Source: Ferruginibacter sp.
GTDB lineage: Bacteria; Bacteroidota; Bacteroidia; Chitinophagales; Chitinophagaceae
Reading direction: 5' to 3'
Length of the DNA: 64,000 nucleotides
Assembly: GCA_013141115.1 (NCBI GenBank)
Contig: JABFRP010000002.1
Span: 407,648-471,647 of the forward strand
A program made the translations under genes and the position numbers. Below the pieces are notes generated by a model. That model saw nothing but the letters and a program-made list of their open reading frames with translations. It was not told the origin of the DNA and did not search any database. Shown piece after piece: positions 18,732 through 28,034 of the stretch (position 1 is its first letter; each line of letters begins with the position of its first letter).

Positions 18732-19171
18732 ATGAAGAAACTGATTATAGTACTTGCCGTGGGTATGATCGCTTCGGACGCTATGGCACAAGTGGGTAAG
18801 AAAGCGGCTCCCCCGCCACCGCCACCGCCCCAGGAATTAAGAGATAAACCCATTCCGCCACCACCTCCGCCGCCAGTTATGCCGGCTCATGATGTGGATC
18901 TTGCTGCACCGCCACCCCCACCTCCTCCGCCACCAAAGCCACCGGTTGCCGGCAAGGTAAAGTTTACGCCACCGGTAATTGTAAATGAAAAGGTTACGCT
19001 ATTGTGGTAAAACAAACCAAAGAAGAACCGATTATTTTATTAAAGAAGAAAGGCATAACACAGAAAATACGAATGAGTGTTTGGAACGCAAAGCCTGCAT
19101 ATTTTGAAAATAAGTATGGCAAATTGCCACCACCCCCTCCTCCTCCGCCTGCGCCACCTGCAAAGGAATAA
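18732..19171 (+). pseudogene. Proline-rich exported protein gene, one-base frameshift
   Basis: The first frame runs 18732-19010 (92 residues): a signal peptide (MKKLIIVLAVGMIASDAMAQ), two poly-proline blocks and KVKFTPPVIVNEK, then an abrupt LLW stop. Continuing one frame over from the AAAA run at 18988-18991 gives GYAIVVKQTKEEPIILLKKK, a basic linker, KPAYFENKYGKL, another run of eight prolines and PAPPAKE, with a stop at 19171. Adding one A to the run makes a single uninterrupted protein of about 146 codons whose poly-proline pattern resumes at the end, so I treat this as one broken gene. A slippage-type mutation or a homopolymer sequencing error explains it equally well. A start at 18690 is possible but would place 14 extra residues before the signal peptide. 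Confidence 0.7.
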
Positions 19172-19193
19172 AATATAAACACCGTGAAAACGA

Positions 19194-19223
19194 AAGCCCT
19201 CCCCAAAAAATTGAGGAGGGCTT
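19194..19223. terminator. Intrinsic terminator between convergent units
   Basis: AAGCCCTCC pairs with GGAGGGCTT around an A-rich loop, between the proline-rich gene and the convergent iscA. Short T/A tracts flank both sides. Confidence 0.75.
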
Positions 19224-19243
19224 AATTATTTAATCAGTAAAAA

Positions 19244-19600
19244 TTATACAGAGAAACTTTCGCCACAACCGCAGCTGCGGCTGGCATTGGGGTTATTAAA
19301 AAAGAACCCTTTACCATTCAATCCATCACTAAACTCCAATTCGGTATTTACCAAGTATAAAAAACTCTTCAGGTCGCAAACCATTTTAATGCCTTTATCT
19401 TCAAATACCTGGTCCATTGGCTTTACTTCATTATCAAAATCCATTTTATAGCTTAGACCACTACACCCACCACCCACAACACCTACCCTTAAAAAATAAG
19501 AAGGGTCATCGGCTATACCTGCATCTGTCATCAGGTTAATCACTTTGGCTTTTGCTTTATCGCTTATAAATATCGAATTTTCTGTTGCTACTTCTGCCAT
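19244..19600 (-). CDS. iscA: A-type iron-sulfur cluster carrier (IscA/HesB family)
   Basis: The 118-residue cytoplasmic protein has the three conserved cysteines of A-type carriers: Cys46 in VGGGCSGLSY, and Cys110 and Cys112 in SCGCGESFSV at the C-terminus. The family receives Fe-S clusters from the scaffold and passes them to target enzymes. It is the last gene of iscS-iscU-iscA, 12 bp after iscU. IscA, ErpA and SufA are hard to separate by sequence alone; the IscU neighbour favours the name used. Confidence 0.93.
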   Translation of the reverse strand: MAEVATENSIFISDKAKAKVINLMTDAGIADDPSYFLRVGVVGGGCSGLSYKMDFDNEVKPMDQVFEDKGIKMVCDLKSFLYLVNTELEFSDGLNGKGFFFNNPNASRSCGCGESFSV

Positions 19601-19612
19601 CTTTATTGCATT

Positions 19613-20032
19613 TTAGTGAACTACACTTTCTTCAAATTTAATGGCGTCCATGCCATTTTTTACACGGTAATCGTTGATAGCTGCTTTAATAGCATCTTCA
19701 GCCAATACCGAACAATGAATTTTTACCGGTGGCAGATTTAACTCCTCCACGATATCCATGTTATCAATTTTCAATGCTTCGTCAACAGATTTGCCTTTCA
19801 GCCATTCGGTAGCCAAAGAAGAAGATGCAATTGCAGAACCACAACCAAAGGTTTTAAATTTAGCGTCGGTAATCATACCTGTTGCATTATCTACTTCAAT
19901 TTGCAAACGCATTACGTCACCACATTCTGGTGCACCCACTAAACCCGTACCCACACTTTTGCTTGCTTTATCCAGCGTACCAACATTTTTTGGATTTTGG
20001 TAGTGATCTATAACTTTTTCTGAGTATGCCAT
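19613..20032 (-). CDS. iscU: Fe-S cluster assembly scaffold IscU
   Basis: The 139-residue protein has all scaffold ligands: Cys37 and Asp39 in PECGDV, Cys64 in FGCGSAIASS, and His106 and Cys107 in LPPVKIHCSVLAEDAI. The LPPVK segment (100-104) is the site recognised by the HscA-type chaperone in ISC systems, so this is IscU rather than SufU. It assembles [2Fe-2S] clusters from IscS-derived sulfur. No hscA, hscB, fdx or iscR gene is adjacent. Confidence 0.95.
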   Translation of the reverse strand: MAYSEKVIDHYQNPKNVGTLDKASKSVGTGLVGAPECGDVMRLQIEVDNATGMITDAKFKTFGCGSAIASSSLATEWLKGKSVDEALKIDNMDIVEELNLPPVKIHCSVLAEDAIKAAINDYRVKNGMDAIKFEESVVH

Positions 20033-20171
20033 GATTAATAATTTGATAATTTGATGATTAGCTAATATGCTAATTCTTTAAAATTGTTTCTGCCTATATT
20101 TATTTTAATCTTTTAATTGAAAGTTCTCGATTCATTAACTTATCAGCACATTGGCTAATTAGCTAATTCAA
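20033..20171. repeat. Degenerate TTAGCTAAT-type repeats between iscS and iscU
   Basis: This AT-rich spacer contains repeated TAATTTGAT and GCTAAT/TTAGCTAAT words (for example 20036-20078 and 20150-20172). It is unusually long for a spacer inside an isc operon and is not coding. Confidence 0.6.
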
Positions 20172-21389
20172 TTAATGTGCTGCCCACTCGATTGTACTCA
20201 AATCAATGCCTTCCTTATACATTTCCCAAAGCGGACTCATTTCTCTTAATTTCAATACTGTTTCGCTAATTGCTTTAATAGTGTATTCAATTTCTTCGTC
20301 TGTTGTAAACCTGCTTAAGCCAAAACGTAGTGAGCTATGTGCCAGATCATCTCCCAAACCTAATGCCTTTAAAACATAGCTTGGTTCAAGTGAGGCAGAA
20401 GTACAGGCGCTTCCGCTGCTTAAGGCAATGTTTTTATTAAAGCCCATCAGCAAGCCTTCGCCTTCTACATGCTTAAAACTAATATTAGTTACATGTGGCA
20501 AACGATGTTCGGTACTACCATTTATATATGCCTCTTCCAGCTTCATTAATTCTGTTTCTAAATGATCTCTCATTTTAATAATGCGTTTGCTATCTGCTTC
20601 CATATCCAGCATACATATTTCGCAAGCTTTACCAAAGCCAACTATACCGGGTACATTTAAAGTGCCGCTTCGCATGCCTCTCTCGTGGCCACCGCCATCC
20701 ATTTGAGCAGTTACTTTTACTCTTGGATTTTTCCGGCGAACATATAATGCGCCTACGCCTTTTGGTCCGTACATTTTATGTGCAGTAAAAGCCATCAGGT
20801 CAATACCATCTTTATTAACATCCACCGGAATTTTGCCTACCGCCTGTGTACCATCTGAAAAAACCAATACACCATGTTTACGGGCAATAGTGCTGATCTC
20901 TTTAATTGGCATTACAGTACCAATTTCGTTATTGGCATACATGATGGCAATAAGAATGGTTGTTGGCCTGATGGCTGCTTCCAGTTCTTTCAAATCAATT
21001 AAGCCATCCGCTTTTACCTGTAAATAAGTTACTTCTCCACCTAACTTTTCAATATGCTTGCAGGTATCCAAAACCGCTTTATGTTCGGTAGTAGCTGTAA
21101 TTATATGATTGCCTTTGCTGGCATACATTTCATACACGCCTTTAATGCCCAGGTTATCCCCTTCCGTAGCACCGCTGGTAAAAATAATTTCTTTAGGATC
21201 GGCACCAATTAATTTAGCTACCTGCTCACGGGCATAATCCACCGCTTCCTCAGCTTCCCAACCAAAGGGATGGTTACGGCTGGCAGCATTGCCAAAGTGC
21301 TGTAAAAAATAGGGTGTCATTGCTTCCAGCACTCTTGGATCCATAGGTGTGGTTGCATTATTGTCTAAGTATATCGGTAATTTCAACAT
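20172..21389 (-). CDS. iscS: Cysteine desulfurase IscS
   Basis: The 405-residue PLP enzyme releases sulfur from cysteine for Fe-S cluster and thio-cofactor assembly. The PLP lysine is K205 in [12 protein letters not shown]. The catalytic cysteine C329 lies in the mobile-loop motif [14 protein letters not shown] typical of group I (IscS/NifS) enzymes. NNATTPMDP at residues 10-18 is the usual start, supporting the chosen ATG. It precedes iscU and iscA on the same strand, separated from iscU by a repeat-rich spacer. Confidence 0.96.
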   Translation of the reverse strand: MLKLPIYLDNNATTPMDPRVLEAMTPYFLQHFGNAASRNHPFGWEAEEAVDYAREQVAKLIGADPKEIIFTSGATEGDNLGIKGVYEMYASKGNHIITATTEHKAVLDTCKHIEKLGGEVTYLQVKADGLIDLKELEAAIRPTTILIAIMYANNEIGTVMPIKEISTIARKHGVLVFSDGTQAVGKIPVDVNKDGIDLMAFTAHKMYGPKGVGALYVRRKNPRVKVTAQMDGGGHERGMRSGTLNVPGIVGFGKACEICMLDMEADSKRIIKMRDHLETELMKLEEAYINGSTEHRLPHVTNISFKHVEGEGLLMGFNKNIALSSGSACTSASLEPSYVLKALGLGDDLAHSSLRFGLSRFTTDEEIEYTIKAISETVLKLREMSPLWEMYKEGIDLSTIEWAAH

Positions 21390-21423
21390 AAAGTCTATCT
21401 TTTTTGTTTCTGTCTGAATAACG

Positions 21424-21431
21424 CAAATTTA
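21424..21431 (-). promoter_or_regulatory. Candidate -7 promoter element of iscS
   Basis: On the minus strand this reads TAAATTTG, an exact TAnnTTTG match, about 35 nt upstream of the iscS ATG. No -33 TTG was found at the expected spacing. Confidence 0.4.
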
Positions 21432-21520
21432 CTGCAAAAGGTTCTATTTTAGCTATCCCATTTAGCTGTTGGCTTTCATTTTACCGATTTCGTAAACAGG
21501 TATTATTAAATAAACAAACT

Positions 21521-21922
21521 ATGCTTAAACCAGAACATATTGGTATTGCTGTAAAAGAGCTGGCAATTTCTATTCCGTTGTTTGAAAAACTGCTGAATAG
21601 TCAGTGCTATAAGACAGAATTGGTAGAAACTGAAAAAGTGAACACGGCATTTTTTAAAGCTGGCGATACTAAGATAGAATTACTGGAAAGTATCGACCCC
21701 AACGGTGTAATTGCAAAATTTATCGAAAAAAAAGGCGAAGGCATGCACCATATTGCTTTTGCCGTAACCGATATTTATGCCGAAATGGATAGGTTGAAAA
21801 ACGAAGGTTTTGTATTGCTAAACGAAAGCCCAAAAGAAGGTGCAGATAATAAAATAGTTTGTTTTCTGCATCCCAAAGGCACAAATGGTGTACTGATAGA
21901 ATTGTGTCAGGAAAAACTATAG
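21521..21922 (+). CDS. mce: Methylmalonyl-CoA epimerase
   Basis: The 133-residue VOC-superfamily protein has the metal-binding segments of this epimerase: EHIGIAV at residues 5-11, GMHHIAFAV near the middle and VLIELCQ at the C-terminus. It interconverts the R and S forms of methylmalonyl-CoA on the route between propionyl-CoA and succinyl-CoA. No mutase or carboxylase gene is adjacent. A TPR-protein gene starts 22 bp downstream on the same strand. Confidence 0.93.
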   Translation: MLKPEHIGIAVKELAISIPLFEKLLNSQCYKTELVETEKVNTAFFKAGDTKIELLESIDPNGVIAKFIEKKGEGMHHIAFAVTDIYAEMDRLKNEGFVLLNESPKEGADNKIVCFLHPKGTNGVLIELCQEKL

Positions 21923-21944
21923 CTTTGCCAGCTAATTTTACTGA

Positions 21945-23705
21945 ATGAAAAACATTTTACTGATTTTATTACTGCTTGGTACCCTAAACTCTTTTGCTCA
22001 AAAAGATACTGCAATAATCAGGCTGGAAAAACAGTTGGCAAATACCCCAAACGTTTCGGATAAGTTAGATATTATTTTAAAAATTGCTGCAAAATACAAT
22101 ATTGAAAATCCAGCGGCCAGTGAAGATATTTTACGCAAAGGAATTTTTATTGCTGAAGAAAGCAGAGATAGAGAAATGATGATAAAAGCCAGGCGTATTG
22201 CAGGTGGTTTTTATACACAATTGGCAGGTTTAAAAGAATATTCAACAAAGGCATTCAGCTATACTAACGAAGCATTAGAATTATGTAAGAAAGAAACAGG
22301 ATTAGAGGTGGAGAAAACTGCCTGCAACATGCAACTAGCCAAGCTTTACCGTAATACCGGCAATAATGACGCTGCAAAAAAACACAACGAAATTGCCAGT
22401 TCATTTGCAGAACAAACCAATAACGATTCCTTAATAGTTATTACCAAAATCAGCTATGGGCTTACCCAATTAGTAAATGGCGATAAATTAGAAGCGTTTA
22501 AAACTTTTATTGCTGCTCAAACAATAGCCGAAAAATCGAAACACAAAAACAAGGAAGGGCTACAGGTTATTGTGTACAACAGTTTAGCAGAGTTTTATAG
22601 AAGAATTGAAGATTATGATAAAGCGATAGATTACCAGTACAAATCTTTACACTATTATAAAAAAAATAATAGTTTGGATGAAGTATTCAGCATAATGTTT
22701 TATATCGGGAGCAATTATATAGCAGCAAAAAAATACGATGCGGCTAAAAAAATATATGAAGATGAGATATTGCTGGCTGATAGTTTAAAAAGACCCGACA
22801 ATAAAGTAAACGGCTATATAGGCATTTTAAATACTTTAATTACCGGCCCCGAAAAAGATAAGGCGATTGCCTATTTAAGAACTCATCCTGAAGTAAAAGC
22901 CAGCTTTGACAAAAGTAACATGGGCTACCAAATTGATTTTGGTACGGCACAAGCCTTTACAGTTTTAAAACAATACGATTCTGCAAAATATTATTTTGAA
23001 AAGACATTGCCCATATTTGAAAAACAAGGTAACACATTTACACTACCAGGCGTTTATTTACAATATTGCAAATTTTTGTACGAATCGGGCAGGGCTGAAC
23101 AAGCCATTGATTATCTAAAAAAATCAATTGCAATTAACGACAGTTTAAAAAACGCTGCTGCTAATAAAGATTTTTACGAAGCGCTGGATAGTTGTTATCA
23201 AAAAACAGGTGATTATAGAATGTCTGTTTTTTATAACGGTTTGTTCCAAAAAGCAAGATTTGATGAAGAAGAAAAAAGCAAAGCAAAAGATGTACTTGCA
23301 GTTGAAATAGACACAGAAAACAAGCGTAAAGAAAGATTAGATGCAGAAGCTGCAGAAGCCACCAAAGCAAGACACAACTGGCAGTACATGGGTATTGTAT
23401 TAGGTATTATTTCCCTGTTTGTTTTGCTGGCAACATTTGGATTATTTAATGTATCGCTTAAATGGGTAAGGTTTTTGGGGTTTATTTCATTTATATTCCT
23501 GTTTGAGTTTATAATACTGCTGGCTGATACCTGGATACATCATGCCACACACGGCGAACCCTGGAAGGTGCTGGCCATAAAAGTGGTACTGATTGCAATA
23601 CTTTTACCATTGCATCATTACCTGGAGCATGCAGTGATTAAATATATTACAGAAAGAAAGCACAGAAAAGCCAGCCGCCTGGCAGGATCTAATGAGTTAA
23701 GTTAA
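21945..23705 (+). CDS. Exported TPR protein with C-terminal membrane domain
   Basis: The 586-residue protein has a signal peptide (MKNILLILLLLGTLNSFAQ). TPR-type helical repeats fill residues about 40-440 (for example DYDKAIDYQYKSLHYYKKNN, and YDSAKYYFEKTLPIFEKQG with its pair). A charged coiled-coil stretch (about 445-480) and then three hydrophobic segments (about 482-560) follow, with a basic tail. In this phylum similar periplasmic TPR regions usually sit in front of a histidine kinase or a LuxR-type domain; here neither follows. The C-terminal block LADTWIHHATHGEPWKVL is distinctive and probably a small membrane domain of its own. Function unknown. Confidence 0.82.
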   Translation: MKNILLILLLLGTLNSFAQKDTAIIRLEKQLANTPNVSDKLDIILKIAAKYNIENPAASEDILRKGIFIAEESRDREMMIKARRIAGGFYTQLAGLKEYSTKAFSYTNEALELCKKETGLEVEKTACNMQLAKLYRNTGNNDAAKKHNEIASSFAEQTNNDSLIVITKISYGLTQLVNGDKLEAFKTFIAAQTIAEKSKHKNKEGLQVIVYNSLAEFYRRIEDYDKAIDYQYKSLHYYKKNNSLDEVFSIMFYIGSNYIAAKKYDAAKKIYEDEILLADSLKRPDNKVNGYIGILNTLITGPEKDKAIAYLRTHPEVKASFDKSNMGYQIDFGTAQAFTVLKQYDSAKYYFEKTLPIFEKQGNTFTLPGVYLQYCKFLYESGRAEQAIDYLKKSIAINDSLKNAAANKDFYEALDSCYQKTGDYRMSVFYNGLFQKARFDEEEKSKAKDVLAVEIDTENKRKERLDAEAAEATKARHNWQYMGIVLGIISLFVLLATFGLFNVSLKWVRFLGFISFIFLFEFIILLADTWIHHATHGEPWKVLAIKVVLIAILLPLHHYLEHAVIKYITERKHRKASRLAGSNELS

Positions 23706-24335
23706 ATACGGATTCTCTTGTTTCTCCTCACCAATAGTTGTTGCCGGCCCATGGCCGCTGTACACCACCGTTTCATCTGGCAAAACAAACAGTTTTTCTT
23801 TAATATTTTTTATCAATTGCTCATGGTTTCCGCCGGGCAGGTCGGTACGGCCAATACTGCGATTGAAGAGTACATCGCCGCCAATTAAAAAATTTTGTTT
23901 AGCGCTGTAAAAGCAAATATGCCCCGGCGAATGGCCCGGTGCTTCTATTACTTTTAATTCATCCTTGCCTATTAAAATGGTATCCCCTTCCTTTAGAAAA
24001 ATAAATTCGCCGGTATAATTATCAAAAGGCAGGTTGTACATTAACCCGCTGGTGGGTGCAAACTCCAGTACCACTTTTTCTTTTTCATGAATTTGAGCAA
24101 CTAAACCGTAAGTTTCGGCGATATATTTATTACCAAAAATATGATCGAGGTGGCAATGGGTGTTAAGCAGCATTTTAGCAGTTAATCCACTCTGCCGGAT
24201 AAATTGTGTAAGTTGTTCTTTTTCGGCATCAAAATAGCAGCCGGGATCAATAATGGCGCAATTATTAAACTCATCGTACAGTAAATACGTATTTTCCTGT
24301 ATGGGGCTAAAGACAAAGGATTTTATTTTTAACAT
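23697..24335 (-). CDS. MBL-fold metallo-hydrolase, glyoxalase II-like
   Basis: The 212-residue protein carries the two-metal signature: THCHLDH gives H60, H62, D64 and H65, APGHSPGH gives H135 (and H139), GGDVLF gives D154 and SGHGP gives H195. The closest general type is the YcbL/glyoxalase II-like hydrolases acting on thioesters such as S-lactoylglutathione analogues; the substrate is not shown. Its last codons overlap the 3' end of the convergent TPR gene by 9 bp. Confidence 0.88.
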   Translation of the reverse strand: MLKIKSFVFSPIQENTYLLYDEFNNCAIIDPGCYFDAEKEQLTQFIRQSGLTAKMLLNTHCHLDHIFGNKYIAETYGLVAQIHEKEKVVLEFAPTSGLMYNLPFDNYTGEFIFLKEGDTILIGKDELKVIEAPGHSPGHICFYSAKQNFLIGGDVLFNRSIGRTDLPGGNHEQLIKNIKEKLFVLPDETVVYSGHGPATTIGEEKQENPYLT

Positions 24336-24540
24336 TCGGCTTATAATTTTGATTGGTATAATTTATTGCAAAACAACTAATTTTAAGGTATAAACGATTC
24401 TTTATACAAAGTAAACCGACTTTACTTAAATCGCCTGAAATATTACGAAAAGCATTTTTGAAAAAAATTACAGATACAGATCAATAAAGACAATATGAAA
24501 ATACCGACGAATACATGCGCCCTAACCGCTTCGATAAAAG

Positions 24541-24582
24541 TTGAAGAAAGGTATAACGTACAAGAGTGCGACGCAACGATGC
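24541..24582 (+). repeat. Dispersed leader element, copy A
   Basis: This copy contains GTACAAGAGTGCGACGC at 24558-24574, preceded by TTGAAGAAAGGTATAAC. It directly abuts the preferred start codon (24579) of the large propeller-barrel gene, on the same strand. Related copies are at about 40209-40292 and 47150-47236. Confidence 0.65.
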
Positions 24583-27500
24583 TTAGCAGGATTACTGCAG
24601 CTGGCTGCAAAATTTTTCTATTATCTCTTTTTGCATTTTGCATGCTGCCATTTACTTTAAAAGCTCAGGTTAATGCGGTGGAGTTTGGAAAAAACCGGGT
24701 GCAGTTTAAAAAGTTTAAATGGCAATACTACCAAACCAAAAACTTTAATATTTATTTTAACCAGGGCGGACAGGAGTTGGCAAAATTTGTGGCTCAAAGC
24801 GCCGAAAAAGAATTGCCCCAAATAGAGACTGCTGCTGAATACAGCTTACAACGCCGTGCCAATATTGTTTTATACAACAGCTATGCCGATATGGTGCAAA
24901 GCAATATTGGTTTAGGTATTGATTGGCAAAATAACAGCGGCGCCACTAAACTGGTAAACAATAAAATGGTGATTTATTTTGATGCCGACCATTACAAACT
25001 GCGGTATCAAATAAGAACGGGTATTGCAAAGGTATTAACCGATAATTTACTTTTTGGAGAAGACCTTGGAGAAGTGGCAGGCAACCAGGCTTTACTGGAT
25101 TTGCCCAAATGGCTTACCGATGGCTACGCACAATACCTTGCCGAAAACTGGAGCACCGATCTGGATGATGAATTAAAAAGCGAAATACTGAGTGAAAATT
25201 ATAAAAACTTCAGTCGCTTTGTTTTTGCAAGACCAGAAATTGCAGGCCATGCTTTTTGGTATTATATAGAAGAACGTTATAAAAAAGAAAACACCACTTA
25301 CCTGTTGTACCTGGCACGCATTTATAAAAACCTGAACAAAGCCTGCATGCAGGTTTGTAAAAAGAAATTTAAAGATGTACTGGCAGAGTTTATGGAGTAC
25401 CAGAATGAAAAATACTACAACGATATTACTAAAAGAAAACCTTACCCCAAAGGAAGTTATGTAGAAGGCTTTGATATTAATAAACGCATTGATTATTTCC
25501 GGTTTAATGTAAACCCTACAAAAAAGAGCAGGGCTTATGTAGTTACACAATTTAAAAAAGGTATTGTAAGGGTTATTTATAATGATGAAGATGTAAATAA
25601 AACTTTATTAAAATTTGGTGTTCGCAGCAGGCAAAATGAGATTAACCCTAATTACCCATTAATTGCCTGGGACCCAAAAGGCACCAGGATTGCCGTACTA
25701 TACACCACCGAAGGCAAAATAAACATGTTTGTGTATGATGCCATTACAAGAATTAAACAATTTAAACTGGACTTAACGCAGCATTTTGACCTTGTGCAGG
25801 ACATCAGCTATATCAACAACAGCAACACCTTATTAATTACTGCTGTTAAAAACGGGCATACTGATATTTTTACTTTGGACCTGCAAAAAGAAAAAGTAAA
25901 ACAAATTACAGATGATGTGTATGATGACCGTGACGCTTCTTTTGTAGCCTTTCCTAACAAAACCGGAATTCTATTTGCCAGCAACAGGCCCACACCTTAT
26001 GCAAAAGGCGGCGATACCTCTTTACCCAGCAGTTATCATTACAATGTTTTTTTAGTGACCAATTTTGGTGATAAGCCAGAGCTTAATCAAATTACACAGC
26101 TATCCCATTTAAAATATGGCGATGCCCGTTCTCCTATGCAATACAATCAAAATCACTTTACGTTTGTAAGCGACGAGAATGGCGTGGGTAACCGCTATGC
26201 AGGATTTTTTACCACTAAAGCTGAGGGCCTTGATACATTGGTTTTAATTGGTGCAGATATTTTACGCAACCCTTCTGCTAAAGAAGTAGACAGCACTTTA
26301 AAGCTGTATAAAAAAACTGATGTGGATTCCATTGCAGTAGTTGCTGTATCATCCGACTCGGCTTACACCTTTCCATTAACCAATTACGAAAGCAAATTGT
26401 ACGAAACAAGGATTGCCGGTGATAATAACCAGGTGAGTGAAGTAACCCGGCAAAGCGATGAAAAAGTATTGTACAAACTAAAAATAAACGAAGATGCGTT
26501 GCGCCGTCGCAATATAAATGCACAGCCCACCGAATACATGAAAAAGAAAATGGCAGAATATAAAATTGCCAATATGCCTAAAGTAGTACCAGCAGATGCA
26601 ACTGTTGATACCGCAAAAAAAGATGACGACTTTTTTCAGAGTGAATTTGCCAACGAGAAAAAAGACAGCAGTGCAACAGCCAAAGCAATTTCCAATGATG
26701 AAACAGAAGGGGAAGCTGTTTTAAAGAGCATAAAACTTTTTCCATATAAGCCACAAAAATTTTATGTAGAGAGTGGATCAGCAGGATTTAATAATTCTGT
26801 ATTAATAAACAAATACCAGGTTTTTGGCGGTGCAAATCAATCGGGCCCTATAAGGCTGAGTACTTCTACACCACTTAATGGTTTGATACGTATTGGTACA
26901 TCCGAATTAATGGAAGATGTAAAAATTACCGGAGCCTTTAAAATATCCAGTAATTTAAAAGACAATGAGTGGTTTGCAAACTATCAAAATTTAAAAAGAA
27001 GAATTGACTGGGGAGCATCTTACTACAGAAATTCTGAAGCAGTATCTTTTAGTGATGGCACTGTAACATATCCCGGCAGAATATTTACCAACATATACCA
27101 AGGTAATATTTCCTATCCATTTGATACACATAAAAGCATTCGCTTTACCAGCGGTATAAGATCAGATAAGGCGGTTATGGGTGCAGTGGATCCTTTTTCG
27201 TTAGTATATCCAGACAGTAAAACTTTGTATTCCATTTCCCGTCTTGAATTTATTTATGATAACACCTTAAACCCAACAATGAATATCTGGAACGGTTTAC
27301 GTTACAAAGCATTTTTAGATTGGAACTACCAGGTAAATAAAGTAGTAAGTGCCGATGGGCCTCAAACATTTAATTTAGGATTTGATGCCCGTTACTACTA
27401 CCCCATTTTTCAAAACTTTATCTGGGCAGGTAGAGCAGCGGGTGATTTTAGCTGGGGTAATCAAAAAATGATCTACTATTTAGGTGGTGTAGATGGCTGG

Positions 27501-28019
27501 TTAATGTTTGGACAAAATCAAAAAATCGATCCTAACACCGGCGGATTAATTAAAGAAAGATATTACAACAGCAACACTCCTGTTGCTACAGATCAGGACT
27601 ATGCTTTTCAAAGTCTTGCTGTAAATATGAGGGGCTTTATACAAAATGTTGCCAATGGTAATAATGCTGTTGTAATTAACAGTGAGTTCAGGTTGCCTGT
27701 GTTCAGCACTTTATTTAAGCGCCCTATCAACAATGCGTTTTTACGTAATTTTCAACTGGTACAATTTACCGATTTAGGTACTGCGTGGAATGGCGGCTAT
27801 AATAAAATAGGACGACCAAGTACTTATTACCTTAATGAAACCGGCGATGTTACCCTTAAAGTAAAGGCAGGTGGTGTTGGGCCTTTTGCCGGTGGTTATG
27901 GTTTTGGTGCAAGAAGTACTTTGCTGGGTTATTTTTTAAAATTTGATGCAGGTTGGCCTATGAATGGCTTTTTTAAAGGCAAACCTATATTGTATTTTGC
28001 AATGGGATTAGATTTTTAA
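24579..28019 (+). CDS. Large exported protein: gluzincin-like domain, TolB-type propeller and outer-membrane barrel
   Basis: The preferred start gives 1146 residues beginning with the signal peptide MLSRITAAGCKIFLLSLFAF..LKAQ. An in-frame ATG at 24495 would add 28 polar residues that overlap a dispersed repeat and hide the signal, so I reject it. After the signal comes an alpha/beta domain of about 300 residues that looks like an inactive peptidase-MA domain (LPKWLTDGYAQYLAENW in place of HExxH). A WD40/TolB-like propeller follows (DPKGTRIAVLYTTEGKINMF, QEKVKQIT-type strands), then a charged linker, and about 400 residues of alternating strands ending in FAMGLDF with a terminal Phe, typical of BamA/surface-antigen-type outer-membrane barrels. 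Location is probably the outer membrane, with the propeller in the periplasm. Confidence 0.8.
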   Translation: MLSRITAAGCKIFLLSLFAFCMLPFTLKAQVNAVEFGKNRVQFKKFKWQYYQTKNFNIYFNQGGQELAKFVAQSAEKELPQIETAAEYSLQRRANIVLYNSYADMVQSNIGLGIDWQNNSGATKLVNNKMVIYFDADHYKLRYQIRTGIAKVLTDNLLFGEDLGEVAGNQALLDLPKWLTDGYAQYLAENWSTDLDDELKSEILSENYKNFSRFVFARPEIAGHAFWYYIEERYKKENTTYLLYLARIYKNLNKACMQVCKKKFKDVLAEFMEYQNEKYYNDITKRKPYPKGSYVEGFDINKRIDYFRFNVNPTKKSRAYVVTQFKKGIVRVIYNDEDVNKTLLKFGVRSRQNEINPNYPLIAWDPKGTRIAVLYTTEGKINMFVYDAITRIKQFKLDLTQHFDLVQDISYINNSNTLLITAVKNGHTDIFTLDLQKEKVKQITDDVYDDRDASFVAFPNKTGILFASNRPTPYAKGGDTSLPSSYHYNVFLVTNFGDKPELNQITQLSHLKYGDARSPMQYNQNHFTFVSDENGVGNRYAGFFTTKAEGLDTLVLIGADILRNPSAKEVDSTLKLYKKTDVDSIAVVAVSSDSAYTFPLTNYESKLYETRIAGDNNQVSEVTRQSDEKVLYKLKINEDALRRRNINAQPTEYMKKKMAEYKIANMPKVVPADATVDTAKKDDDFFQSEFANEKKDSSATAKAISNDETEGEAVLKSIKLFPYKPQKFYVESGSAGFNNSVLINKYQVFGGANQSGPIRLSTSTPLNGLIRIGTSELMEDVKITGAFKISSNLKDNEWFANYQNLKRRIDWGASYYRNSEAVSFSDGTVTYPGRIFTNIYQGNISYPFDTHKSIRFTSGIRSDKAVMGAVDPFSLVYPDSKTLYSISRLEFIYDNTLNPTMNIWNGLRYKAFLDWNYQVNKVVSADGPQTFNLGFDARYYYPIFQNFIWAGRAAGDFSWGNQKMIYYLGGVDGWLMFGQNQKIDPNTGGLIKERYYNSNTPVATDQDYAFQSLAVNMRGFIQNVANGNNAVVINSEFRLPVFSTLFKRPINNAFLRNFQLVQFTDLGTAWNGGYNKIGRPSTYYLNETGDVTLKVKAGGVGPFAGGYGFGARSTLLGYFLKFDAGWPMNGFFKGKPILYFAMGLDF

Positions 28020-28034
28020 ACACTACTTATAATT

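Noticed and set aside
18984..18994. Programmed -1 frameshift site in the proline-rich gene
   Set aside because: The sequence GAAAAGG is not a proper slippery heptamer and no stimulating hairpin is evident just downstream; a lost base is the simpler reading.
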